A stretch of DNA of 64,000 nt from Actinacidiphila yanglinensis (GTDB lineage: Bacteria > Actinomycetota > Actinomycetes > Streptomycetales > Streptomycetaceae), in contig NZ_FNVU01000022.1 of assembly GCF_900107965.1 (NCBI RefSeq), positions 98,873 to 162,872 on the forward strand. The letters are read 5' to 3'. Numbering within the stretch: the first letter of the stretch is position 1; the number at the start of each line of letters is the position of its first letter. Below the pieces are notes generated by a model. It saw only the letters and a program-made list of their open reading frames with translations, made no database searches and was not told the DNA's origin. Positions 53,174 through 62,058 of the stretch are shown in pieces. A program made the position numbers and the translations under genes.

Positions 53174-54115
53174 TCACTTGATGCCCGTGAAGCCGATGGA
53201 GTTGACGATGCGCCGGCCGAAGACCATGAACAGGGCGAGCATCGGCAGCGCGGCGATCACGGTGGCCGCCATCAGGCCCGCCCAGTCCGGCGCGGCCTGC
53301 GGCGAGGACTGCTTGAACACCCCGAGCGCCAGCGTGAGCGGCTTGGCGTGGTCGCTGCTGGTGACCAGCAGCGGCCACAGGTAGTCGTTCCAGGTGTTGA
53401 TGAACGTCAGCAGCGACAGCGTGGCGATCGGCGCCGCCGTCATCGGCAGCGTGATGGTGAAGAAGATCCGCAGCCGGCCCGCGCCGTCCACGGTCGCCGC
53501 CTCCTCGACCTCGGTGCTCAGGCCGAGCATGAACTGCCGCAGGAAGAAGATGTTGAACGCGGAGAAGAACGCGCCCGGCAGGATCAGCCCGCCAAAGCCG
53601 TTGAGCTGATGGATGTCGCGGATGAAGATGAAGTTCGGCAGCAGGGTGAGGATGGCCGGCACCATCAGGGCGCCGAGCAGGATGTTGAACACCAGGTTGC
53701 GGCCGGCCCAGCGCAACCGCGCGAACGCGTAGGCGGCCATCGCCGAGCAGAACACCACCAGGGTGGTCTGCACGGCCGCGTAGATGAGCGAGTTGCGCAG
53801 GAACAGCGGGGTGTTGATGGCCGCGCCCGAGCCGCCCTGCGCCTCGGCCTGCGCCCGGCCGGCGATGCCCAGCGCCCGCTCGAAGGCACCCCAGGTGAAG
53901 TGGACCGGGAGCAGCGAGCCGGGGTCCGTCGGCATGGCAACGTTGTCAGACAGTGCGGTACGCAGGATCCACCAGAACGGGAAGAGCGTGACGAGCAGGA
54001 TCACGCCGATGTAGAGCCAGGCGGCTGCCCTGCCGGGGGAGAAGCGGACCCGGCAGGCGCGTCCCAGGGCGGAGTCCGGGGCGGTGCGGGGCCGTTCCGG
54101 TGCGAGGACGGTCAT
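53174..54115 (-). CDS. Sugar ABC transporter permease (MalG/CUT1 type)
   Basis: The 313-residue permease has about six helices and the coupling loop EEAATVDGAGRLRIFFTITLP. GAGGAG lies upstream of ATG 54115. The start is 11 bp after the stop of the partner permease. The large extracellular loop (about 70-105) is somewhat longer than usual. Confidence 0.93.
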   Translation of the reverse strand: MTVLAPERPRTAPDSALGRACRVRFSPGRAAAWLYIGVILLVTLFPFWWILRTALSDNVAMPTDPGSLLPVHFTWGAFERALGIAGRAQAEAQGGSGAAINTPLFLRNSLIYAAVQTTLVVFCSAMAAYAFARLRWAGRNLVFNILLGALMVPAILTLLPNFIFIRDIHQLNGFGGLILPGAFFSAFNIFFLRQFMLGLSTEVEEAATVDGAGRLRIFFTITLPMTAAPIATLSLLTFINTWNDYLWPLLVTSSDHAKPLTLALGVFKQSSPQAAPDWAGLMAATVIAALPMLALFMVFGRRIVNSIGFTGIK

Positions 54116-54126
54116 GGCGCAACTCC

Positions 54127-55032
54127 TCAGGCGAGATCGGTCTCACCCGCGCGGGCCAGCCGCATCTGGGTGAAGGTGATCGCGCTGAGCAGGACGAACA
54201 GCGCGAGGGACATGGTGGCGGCGTAGCCGAAGTCCAGCTCGCCGAAGCCCTTTTCGTAGATGTACATCTGCAGCACGTTCGACGCGTTGGCCGGGCCGCC
54301 GCGGGTGGTGACCTGCACGATGTCGAAGACCTGGAACGAGCCGATCACGGTCAGCACGACCACCATGGCCAGGATCGGGCGCAGCAGCGGCACCGTGAGG
54401 CGGCGGAACATCTGCGCCTCGCCCGCTCCGTCGAGCCGGCCGGCCTCGTAGACCGACGCCGGGATGGTCTGCAGGCCGGCGAAGATCAGGATGGCGTTGT
54501 AGCCCATCGACTTCCACACGCTGATCGCGGCGAGCGTGGGGATGGCCCAGTGGCTGTCGCCGAGGAAGAGTGTGTGGCTGCCGGTGATCTTCTCCAGCAG
54601 GCGGCTGACGATGCCGAGTTGGGGGTCGAGCATCCACTGCCAGACCAGCGCGGAGACCACCCCGGAGATCAGGAACGGCAGCAGGATCAGGCCCCTGATG
54701 ACGGTGGAACCGGTCAGCCGGTGCAGCACGACCGCGGTGACCAGCGAGATCAGCACGCCGGCGACCACCGAGAGGCCGACGAAGTAGGCGGTGACCAGCA
54801 GCGAGTGCCAGAACACCGAATCCCCGAACATCTCCCGCCAGTTGGCGAGGCCGACCCATTTCGGCGGGGTGAGGATGTGGAACGAGGTGAAGCTGTAGTA
54901 CACGCCCTTCACGGCCGGATAGGCGAAGAACACGAGGAATCCGGCGACCGCCGGCGTGATCATCAGCCATGCGAGCTTCGCGTCCCCGCGGCGGGAAGAG
55001 GGCGACACCATCGTCCGAGGTGGCGTAGCCAT
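54127..55032 (-). CDS. Sugar ABC transporter permease (MalF/CUT1 type)
   Basis: This 301-residue permease has about six helices and the coupling loop YEAGRLDGAGEAQMFRRLTV. It is the first gene of the unit permease, permease, binding protein, beta-mannosidase, sulfatase. As in the other sugar importer here, no ATPase is encoded, which fits use of a shared MsiK-type ATPase. Confidence 0.93.
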   Translation of the reverse strand: MATPPRTMVSPSSRRGDAKLAWLMITPAVAGFLVFFAYPAVKGVYYSFTSFHILTPPKWVGLANWREMFGDSVFWHSLLVTAYFVGLSVVAGVLISLVTAVVLHRLTGSTVIRGLILLPFLISGVVSALVWQWMLDPQLGIVSRLLEKITGSHTLFLGDSHWAIPTLAAISVWKSMGYNAILIFAGLQTIPASVYEAGRLDGAGEAQMFRRLTVPLLRPILAMVVVLTVIGSFQVFDIVQVTTRGGPANASNVLQMYIYEKGFGELDFGYAATMSLALFVLLSAITFTQMRLARAGETDLA

Positions 55033-55397
55033 GTCGGCTCCATTCAGTCAGGACGGTCCTGGCCAGGGGTGGGTGGGGGCAGTTCGTACCGGCGGCTTCG
55101 GGCGCCCGGACGGCGCCCCGGAGTGACCTCCGGTGATCTCTGGAGAGCACGACGACCCTAGGGAGCGGGGCAGCGCAGAACAAGGTTCTCGCCAATAATT
55201 TATGAATTAATCCGGCGGGGGTGCTTGAGCCGTACTTGAGACGTCGACCACAAAAAGACGTGCTATCGGTTCATCGCGATGAAATCGGTATATAACTTCC
55301 GAAGTGGTGCGCAATGCCCGTCAATTGATCACCACTCGGCGAAGTGACCTGTTTCATATGCTTCGCGGTAATTTCCCCCCTCGTTCTGTGGAGAAAG
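55033..55397. promoter_or_regulatory. Divergent regulatory region with 14-bp palindrome
   Basis: This unusually AT-rich 365-bp gap separates the sugar importer from the type III polyketide synthase. It contains AGAAC-AAG-GTTCT (55177-55189), the AT-rich repeat TAATT-N4-AATTA near 55196-55209, and the perfect palindrome TTCATCGCGATGAA (55270-55283). A -10-like TATAAC follows at 55291-55296 on the plus strand. The palindrome sits between the expected -35 and -10, an ideal repressor position. Which regulator binds is unknown. Confidence 0.55.
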
Positions 55398-56588
55398 GTG
55401 CGTATTGTGGCCGCCTACCTGTGCCCCCCTGCGGTGATACACGGCGAGCACCCCGTCGAGACCGGCGAGATCCTTGCGGAAGTGCGCGACCGGCACCCGC
55501 ACGCGCCGTGGCTGTCCCGGATCGAGGGCATCGCGGCCAGCACGGGTATCGACTCCCGGGGCTGGATGCTGCCGCTGGACACCGCCGTCGCGCCCACCGG
55601 CGCGGGCGGCCTGCAGATCCCCGGCGTCGCTCCCGCGCGCGAGGCGCTGGCCCGCGACGGGTTCACCGAGCAGGACGTCGACCGGGTGATCGCCGCGCTC
55701 GAGGCGGTACCGGCGGCGCAGACCGTGCAGGAGCGCACCGCGCCCGCCTGGGAGGCCGTGCAGGAGTACGGCGAGCGCGCGGCGCGCGGCGCCCTGCAGA
55801 TCGCCGGACTGGACGCGGCCGACGTCGACTGCCTGATCACCAGCCACTCGACCACCCCGGCGCTGCCCGGGCTGGACGTCTCGCTGGCCAACCGGCTGCC
55901 ACTGCGCGACGACGTCCTCCTGCTGCCCGCCGCGCAGTGGGCGTGCATCGCCGGCACCCGCTCCCTCGCGCTGGCCGCCGACCTGGTGGCCGCCGACCCC
56001 GACCGCGTGGTGCTGGTCGTGATATCCGAGGCCCTGAGCACCACCTACCAGCCCGCGGACGACTCGCTGGAGTCCCTGATCGTCCGGCTGCTGTTCGCCG
56101 ACACCGCCGTCGCCGCGGTGGTCACCGGCCGGCCCCGGCCGGAGTCGGTGCTGCGGCTGGACACCGCCTGGCACCACACCCTGCCCGGCACCCAGGACCT
56201 GCACCGGCTGGAGACGCGCGCCGACGGCACCCACTTCGTGATGGACCGGCGCGGCCCGCGGGCGGTGCAGGAGACGGTCGTCGCGATGTGGGACTGGCTG
56301 CGCGGCCGGCACCAGGACGACGAGACCTGGCACCCCGACCTGCTGCTCGCGCATCCCGGCGGCACCCGGGTGCTGGAGTACATGGAGCAGACGATGCCCG
56401 AGGGCTGCCCGCCCGGGATCCTCGGCTACAGCCGCGACAGCTACACCAGCGGCAACCGCGGCGGTGCGGCCGTGTTCGACATCCTGCGCCGGGCCCACGA
56501 CGACGGCCGCAAGACCGGCGACCGCACCGTGCTGTACGCCGCGGCGCCGGGCCTCACCGCCACGGCCATCGAGGGGGAGTGGCTCTAG
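55398..56588 (+). CDS. Type III polyketide synthase
   Basis: The 396-residue protein has the thiolase fold and the Cys-His-Asn triad of chalcone-synthase-like enzymes: Cys183 (AQWACIAGTRSLAL), His319 (LLLAHPGGTRVLEYME) and Asn353 (SGNRGGAAVFDIL). It would extend an acyl-CoA starter with malonyl-CoA units and cyclise the product. GTG 55398 follows GGAG with short spacing; GTG 55407 is an equally possible start. No tailoring enzyme is adjacent on the same strand, so it may make a simple pyrone or resorcinol on its own. The product cannot be predicted from sequence. Confidence 0.9.
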   Translation: MRIVAAYLCPPAVIHGEHPVETGEILAEVRDRHPHAPWLSRIEGIAASTGIDSRGWMLPLDTAVAPTGAGGLQIPGVAPAREALARDGFTEQDVDRVIAALEAVPAAQTVQERTAPAWEAVQEYGERAARGALQIAGLDAADVDCLITSHSTTPALPGLDVSLANRLPLRDDVLLLPAAQWACIAGTRSLALAADLVAADPDRVVLVVISEALSTTYQPADDSLESLIVRLLFADTAVAAVVTGRPRPESVLRLDTAWHHTLPGTQDLHRLETRADGTHFVMDRRGPRAVQETVVAMWDWLRGRHQDDETWHPDLLLAHPGGTRVLEYMEQTMPEGCPPGILGYSRDSYTSGNRGGAAVFDILRRAHDDGRKTGDRTVLYAAAPGLTATAIEGEWL

Positions 56589-56630
56589 GCGTAGGGGTGC
56601 AGGGGGCCACCTGGCGGTCCGCCGGGCGCC

Positions 56631-58802
56631 TCACCAGCTGAGCTCGGCCCACACGACCTTGCCGGTGTCGGTCCACCGCACCCCCCAGTGGCTGGTGAGG
56701 TTGTGGACGACGTACAGGCCGCGCCCGCTGTCGTCGAGCAGGCCGCGGCGGCGCAGCCGCGGCCTGCCGTTGCCCTTGTCACCGATCTCGCACAGCAGGC
56801 TGCGCCCGGCCTTGATCAGCCGCACCGTGATCGGCCCGGTGGCGAAGCGGACCGCGTTCGTCACCAGCTCGCTGATCAGCAACAGCGCGCTGTCCCGGGT
56901 CTCCTCCCGTGCCTCCCACTGCCGCAGCCGGGTGGCGGCCAGCGCGCGGGCCCGGCTCGCGGCGTCGGCGCGGGCCGGCAGCTCCCAGACCGCCGTGTCC
57001 CGCTTGCGGCAGCCGGACATGCGCGCCAGCAGCAGTGTCATGTCGTCGCGCGGGCGGTTGCGCGGGGCGAGGTCGGTCACCAGCCGCCGCGCGGCCCGCT
57101 GCAGGTCGTCCCAGGGATGGATGCCGCCGACCGCGTCCGCCAGCCTGTCGATGCCCTCGTCGATCGGGACGGCCGGGTCCTCCACCAGGCCGTCGGTGTA
57201 GAGCGCGAGCAGGGAGCCGGGCGGCGCGGCGAAGGTGTGCGTGTCGAACGGCTCCCGCACCGCGAACTCGGTGCCCAGGCCGGGGTGGGGGCGCACCGCG
57301 AGAACCGTGGCGGAGCCGTCCGGCAGCACCAGCACCGGCGGCAGGTGGCCCGCGCTGGACATCACCACCTGGTGGCTGACCGGATCGTAGACCGCGATGC
57401 AGCAGGTGGAACCGAGCGCGCTGTACCCGGCGACCAGGCCCGCGTCCGCGTCGTCCAGGAGCGTGACCGTCTCGGCCAGGTGCTCCAGCACCTCGTCGGG
57501 CGCCAGCCCCGCCGACAGCAGCGCCCGGGCCTCCATGCTCAGCTGGCCCATCGCCGCCGCGGCCCCCAGGCCGTGCCCGACCACGTCGCCGACCACCAGC
57601 GCGGTCCGCCCGTCCGGCAGCGGGAAGCTGTTCACCCAGTCACCGCCGACCCCTGCGCTGTCGGGCGTGGTCGGCTGGTAGACGCTGGCGACCTCGATGG
57701 CGTCGCTGCCGGCCCGCGGCAGCAGCCGGCGCTGGAGCGCCAGCACCTGGGCGTGCTCGCGCTGGTGCTGACGGGCCAGGTCGATGTGGTGCGCGGTCCT
57801 GGCCGCCAGTTCCTGCAGGTCGAGCAGCTCGCTGTCCAGGAAAGGGCGGTCCGGCCGGCGCCAGATCTCCGCCACGCCCAGCACGATCGGCGCCTTGCCG
57901 TCGAGACTCTCCAGCACCAGCGGTATGCACGCCAGACTCGCCGGCCGGTCGCCGGGGATCAGGGCCCGCACCAGCCGCGGATCGCGCAGCGCCCGCTCGA
58001 TCGCCCCCCGGTCGGGGATGACGATCGGCTGCCCCACCTCGTCGCGCCGGACCGCGAAGGCCAGCAGCCGGCTCGCCTCGCGCGGGAGGTTGTCCCCGGG
58101 GGTCAGGTAGCCGTCCGGCCAGGCCATGTCCGGCACCAGCGCCGCGCGCCGCAGCCGGATGCGCCCCTGCGGGTGCTCGGTGACGGCCTCACCGGTCCAC
58201 ACCCCGAAATCGAGGTCCACCGCGGCGACGTCGCCCCAGGCCAGCAGGGACTGGGCAAGGGACCGCGCGGTCTCGCCGATGTCCAGCGAGGTCCCGATCG
58301 CGTTCTCGGCGGCGTACAGGTGCAGCCGCTTGGCCATCGCGATCAGGGAGACGGTCAGGCCCTCCTGCGACGCCGCGGCGGGCAGGATGCTCATCGAGAC
58401 CACCAGCTCGGTCCCGTCGTCCCGGCGCAGCCGCTGCACCCGGGCCACGTGGGCCTCCCGGGTCTCGATGACCTGGCGCAGGCGCCGCGTGACCGTCGGC
58501 ACGTCCCCGGGGGGCAGCAGCTCGGCGAACGGCTTCCCCGGCGCGATCGTCAGCCCCTCGAAGGCGGGCGCGTCCATGCGGACCCGCGTGATCCGCAGGC
58601 CGCGGTCCAGGTCGACGGAGCCGAGGATCTGCTCCTGGCCGCCGGGGGAGTCCTCGGCCGCCGCGGTCCCGGACCCGCCGGAGTCGCGCACGGCGGCAGG
58701 GCCGGCCGACGCCGTGCGCGCCTCCCGCCCGTCGTAGTTCCCCAGGGCACGGGTGACCTGGTCGGACGGCAACGAGGACGAGGGAGATGGTGTGGAGTCC
58801 AT
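56631..58802 (-). CDS. PAS-GAF-SpoIIE phosphatase fused to an anti-sigma-type HATPase
   Basis: The 723-residue signalling protein has a disordered N-terminus (1-55), a PAS-like domain (about 58-155), a GAF domain (about 165-345), a PP2C/SpoIIE phosphatase domain (about 360-585, with VGGDWVNSF, VVGDVVGHGLGAAA and DDMTLLL), and a C-terminal HATPase_c domain of the RsbW type (about 600-720, LISELVTNAVRF and SGRGLYVV). Such proteins regulate anti-anti-sigma phosphorylation or are pseudo-sensors of stress or light. It is cytosolic and converges with the polyketide synthase, 42 bp apart. Confidence 0.92.
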   Translation of the reverse strand: MDSTPSPSSSLPSDQVTRALGNYDGREARTASAGPAAVRDSGGSGTAAAEDSPGGQEQILGSVDLDRGLRITRVRMDAPAFEGLTIAPGKPFAELLPPGDVPTVTRRLRQVIETREAHVARVQRLRRDDGTELVVSMSILPAAASQEGLTVSLIAMAKRLHLYAAENAIGTSLDIGETARSLAQSLLAWGDVAAVDLDFGVWTGEAVTEHPQGRIRLRRAALVPDMAWPDGYLTPGDNLPREASRLLAFAVRRDEVGQPIVIPDRGAIERALRDPRLVRALIPGDRPASLACIPLVLESLDGKAPIVLGVAEIWRRPDRPFLDSELLDLQELAARTAHHIDLARQHQREHAQVLALQRRLLPRAGSDAIEVASVYQPTTPDSAGVGGDWVNSFPLPDGRTALVVGDVVGHGLGAAAAMGQLSMEARALLSAGLAPDEVLEHLAETVTLLDDADAGLVAGYSALGSTCCIAVYDPVSHQVVMSSAGHLPPVLVLPDGSATVLAVRPHPGLGTEFAVREPFDTHTFAAPPGSLLALYTDGLVEDPAVPIDEGIDRLADAVGGIHPWDDLQRAARRLVTDLAPRNRPRDDMTLLLARMSGCRKRDTAVWELPARADAASRARALAATRLRQWEAREETRDSALLLISELVTNAVRFATGPITVRLIKAGRSLLCEIGDKGNGRPRLRRRGLLDDSGRGLYVVHNLTSHWGVRWTDTGKVVWAELSW

Positions 58803-59568
58803 GCGCCTCTCTCAGCTCGCCGGCCCCCGGTGCGGGCCGGAGGCATGCCCGGGCTTTCCCTGCGAAGAAGCCCCGAGATCCCCTCCCGCACACCCATTGA
58901 ATAACACTCGTGGCCGCTCTGCCTGTACGCGGCGATCACCCAACGGAATCCTGCCGTCACGGAATGCGTTTCCCGCCGCCTCGGACGGGGTTCCCGGACG
59001 GCCCGGCGTGAATTCCGGGCGGGCCGCGAGAACTCCCCGACCTGCCCTTCTCCCGGTGAATTGGCGGAGTGGGACACGGGTCACCCGTATTCGGGAATGC
59101 GCCGGATTCCGCGGGCGGCGGTGCGGCTCTTCCGGGTCCGTTCCGGATCCTTCCGGGTCCGTTCCTCGTCCGTGCCAGGGCGGTCCCCGGAGGCCGTTCC
59201 GCGTCATGGTCCGGGCGGCGCGGAGAGGCTGCTCATCGTGCCGGTCCGATGGAGGGATCCGGTCGCGGCGCCGCACCGAGTGGCTGAGCGTGCCGGTGGG
59301 CGGCTCCCACCGACCGGAGCTGGGGAATTGGGGAAAGGGCTCGTCAACACCCGGGCGGAAATCCCCCCGAGAGCGACCGGTGGTCCTCCGGCCGGCTCTC
59401 CCTCGCCGCCGCTGCCTCCCGGCGGGCCCGGACCGTACGGCGACGCCGCCGCGCGGCGGATCGCGGAGGGAGGGTGCGTTCGCGTACTCCCGGGGCGAGG
59501 GGATCGTCGAACCCGACCGGCGGCGGGCCGGGTTGCCCGGCCCCGCCCGCACGGCGGCGCGCCCGCGG
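58803..59568. other. 766-bp gap with no supported gene
   Basis: All long frames here are Arg/Pro-rich and lack ribosome sites or domains. A 15-bp direct repeat TTCCGGGTCCGTTCC occurs at 59130-59144 and 59151-59165. The AT-richer stretch near 58895-58990 is the likely promoter area of the phosphatase gene. I see no RNA gene. Confidence 0.4.
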
Positions 59569-60141
59569 TTACGGAGCCGAGGTGCCCTGCTTGAGGCGCC
59601 CGGCGACGGTGTCGAGCAGTTCGTCCGACAGCTCGGGATCGGCGACGGCCCGCGCCATCAGCATGGCTCCGACCAGGGCGCTCAGCGTGACCATGGCGTC
59701 GGCCCGGTCCTCCGCCCCGGCGCCCGGCGCGCCGATCAGATCCAGGTAGCCGCGCACCTGCTGCTCGTACGCCTCCTTGATCCCGGTGCCGCCGCGCCCG
59801 GCGGCCGCACCGAGGGTGACCAGGGCGCAGCCGGTGCCGGGGGAGTCGCGGTGGCGCGCGCTGAGGTAGGCGTCGATCAGCCCGTCGCGCGGCCGGTCGG
59901 CGTCGGCCCGGGCGGCGCGCGCCATCGCCTCCTCGCCCTCGGCCAGCGCCAGCGCCGCGGCCTGGTCCATCAGGTCCTCGCGGGAGCCGAAGTGCTTGTA
60001 GAAGCCGCCGTGGGTCAGGCCGGCCTCCTTCATGAGCGCCGCGACCCCCGGCTGCTCCATGCCTTCCTCGCGGATCCGCCGTGCCGCCACCCGCAGCACG
60101 CGCTCCCGCGACTCGGCCTTCTCGGCCTGGGAGTGGCCCAT
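59569..60141 (-). CDS. TetR-family transcriptional regulator
   Basis: The protein has 190 residues from ATG 60141 behind AAGGAGG. The HTH (about 13-55) ends MKEAGLTHGGFYKHFGSRED, typical of the TetR subgroup that responds to electrophiles or quaternary compounds. The C-terminal ligand domain follows. It diverges from the isochorismatase-family gene across an operator with long inverted repeats, so it most likely represses that gene and itself. Confidence 0.93.
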   Translation of the reverse strand: MGHSQAEKAESRERVLRVAARRIREEGMEQPGVAALMKEAGLTHGGFYKHFGSREDLMDQAAALALAEGEEAMARAARADADRPRDGLIDAYLSARHRDSPGTGCALVTLGAAAGRGGTGIKEAYEQQVRGYLDLIGAPGAGAEDRADAMVTLSALVGAMLMARAVADPELSDELLDTVAGRLKQGTSAP

Positions 60142-60183
60142 TCCTGCCTCCTTCCGCGCGCCGGGCCGGTCCGCGCCGGCACA

Positions 60184-60270
60184 CCATCTGGATGATGGCA
60201 ATCATACACATCACCTCCCGTAACGGGCGGAGGCGCTTGCCATTCAGGATGATCTGCATCATCCTGAATG
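60184..60270. promoter_or_regulatory. TetR operator region with 13-bp-arm inverted repeat
   Basis: 60241-60270 is a perfect inverted repeat with 13-bp arms (CATTCAGGATGAT) around a 4-base centre. A weaker site, CCATC-N5-GATGG, lies at 60184-60198 nearer the TetR gene and contains a related GGATGAT core. Two sites suggest repression of both divergent genes. Confidence 0.7.
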
Positions 60271-60306
60271 TGGATGACGTAGATACTCCAGATGCGAGGG
60301 ACGATC

Positions 60307-60924
60307 ATGACCGCGACCTACGACCCGAGCCGGACCGCCGTGCTGCTCGTCGACCCCTACAACGACTTCCTCTCCGAGGGCGGCAAGATCTGGCCGCTGC
60401 TGGAGGGCATGGCCGCCGAGCTGGGGCTGCTGGACAACCTCCGCGGTGTCGTCGCCACCGGCCGGCGCGCCGGGATGCAGATGGTGTTCGTCCCGCACCG
60501 CCGCTGGCAGGAGGGCGACTACGAGAACTGGGACCACCCCAACCCCACGCAGCAACTGGTCGCCCAGCACCACACCTTCGCCAAGGGCACCTGGGGCGGC
60601 GAGTTCCACCCCGACTTCCGGCCCGCCCCGGGCGACGTCGTCGCTAAGGAGCACTGGGGCCAGAGCGGGTTCCCCAACACCGACCTGGACTTCCAGCTCA
60701 AGCAGCACGGCATCACCCACGTGATCCTCGCCGGGCTGCTCGCCAACACCTGCATCGAGTCCACCGGCCGTTACGCGATGGAGCTGGGCTACCACGTGAC
60801 GCTGGTGCGCGACGCGACCGCGGCGTTCAAGCCCCAGATGATGCACGCCGCCCACGAGTTGAACGGCCCGACGTTCGCGCACGCGATCGTGACCACCGCG
60901 GAGCTGGCCGCGCTCGCCGGCTGA
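60307..60924 (+). CDS. Isochorismatase-family cysteine hydrolase
   Basis: The 205-residue protein has the family catalytic triad Asp16 (LLVDPYNDF), Lys114 (VVAKEHWGQ) and Cys149 (LLANTCIESTGR). Members hydrolyse amides, N-carbamoyl compounds or isochorismate. The Cys in ANTC together with a TetR-controlled setting fits an amide or detoxifying hydrolase rather than siderophore synthesis. ATG 60307 has GAGGG upstream. Confidence 0.9.
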   Translation: MTATYDPSRTAVLLVDPYNDFLSEGGKIWPLLEGMAAELGLLDNLRGVVATGRRAGMQMVFVPHRRWQEGDYENWDHPNPTQQLVAQHHTFAKGTWGGEFHPDFRPAPGDVVAKEHWGQSGFPNTDLDFQLKQHGITHVILAGLLANTCIESTGRYAMELGYHVTLVRDATAAFKPQMMHAAHELNGPTFAHAIVTTAELAALAG

Positions 60925-60961
60925 ACGCGGGGAAGTGCGGCTTCGTGCGGCCCGGTTCACC

Positions 60962-61900
60962 TCAGACCGTGATCCAGTGGCGGAGCTTCTCGGGGTTGCG
61001 GACAACCCAGATCCGCGTGATCCGGTCGCCCGCGACGTCGAACGCGAACACCGTCACCACGAGTCCGTCCTCCTCCGCCACCAGGCCGGGCCGGCCGTTG
61101 ACCGTGCGCTCCAGCAGCGTCATGGAGTCGCGTCGGCGGCGGGCGAGTTCGGCCCAGGCGTGTGCGATCCGGATGCCGCCGACGATCGGGTGCAGGAAGG
61201 TCGTGGCGAGGCCGCCGCCGTCGGCGACCGCCCTGGCGTCGGGGTCGAGCAGGCCGATGAGCGCGTCGATGTCCTTGGCCTCCCACGCCTGCTTGAAGTC
61301 CCTTACGACGCGGGCGCGTTGGGCCGCCGCGGTCGGAACCGGCCGCGAGGCCCGGACGCGGCGGCGGGCCGAGGAGGCCAGCTGGCGGCAGGCCGCGGGG
61401 GTGCGGCCGACGATCTCGGCCACCTCGGCGAAGGAGTGGCAGAAGACGTCGTGCAGCACGAACACGACGCGTTCGGCCGGGGTCATGGAGTCGAGCACGA
61501 CCAGGAGGGCCAGGCCGACCGACTCGTCCAGCGTGACCCGGTCGGCCGGGTCGGAGGTGCTGCCGCCCGGCTGCCCCGCGCCCCACTCCGCACGCTCGGG
61601 CAGCGGCTCGGGGATCCACTCGCCCACGTAGGTCTCCCGCCGGGCGCGGGCGGAGCCGAGCAGGCTGAGGCAGATCCGGGCGGTGACCGTCGTCAGCCAG
61701 GCGCCGGGGGAGACGATCGCGTCCTTGCGCTGCGGTGCCATGGACTACCAGCGGGCGTAGGCCTCCTGGACGGCGTCCTCGGCCTCGGCCGTCGACCCCA
61801 GGAGGCGGTAGGCGACGTTGATGAGATGGCGGCGCTCACCCATGATCGGGTCCTGGACCGGATCGAAGTGGCCGGGTGCCGGCCCGGAACGGGTGGTCAT
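60962..61900 (-). pseudogene. ECF sigma factor (SigJ/ECF41-like) interrupted by an in-frame TAG
   Basis: Reading from ATG 61900, the frame encodes the start of sigma region 2 (RRHLINVAYRLLGSTAEAEDAVQEAYARW), then a TAG at 61747-61745. The same frame continues without a shift as SMAPQRKDAIVSPGAWLTTV. It runs through region 4 (SMTPAERVVFVLHDVFCHSFAEVAEIVGRT) and a SnoaL-like C-terminal domain, ending at 60962. Intact relatives have a sense codon, usually for Tyr, Phe or Ala, at this spot. The break splits region 2, so reinitiation at ATG 61741 would give a protein lacking its core-binding part. It may be a recent nonsense mutation, a sequencing error, or readthrough. Confidence 0.8.
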
Positions 61901-62058
61901 GGTGCCGGCGGCTCCCTGTGTCGTGTGTCCCCTCACCTGTTCGACAACGCGGCGCGCCGGAATGTGAGGCGGCGCGGCGACCTCACATTCCCGGGGGCTG
62001 CCGGGTCGTACCGGTGAGACGTGACCATCATCGAGCGACAGGGAAGTACAGGGACACC

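Noticed and set aside
58812..59552. A 246-codon minus-strand frame in the gap before the phosphatase gene
   Set aside because: It is Arg/Pro/Gly-rich without a domain, lacks a good ribosome site, and overlaps the likely promoter of the phosphatase gene.
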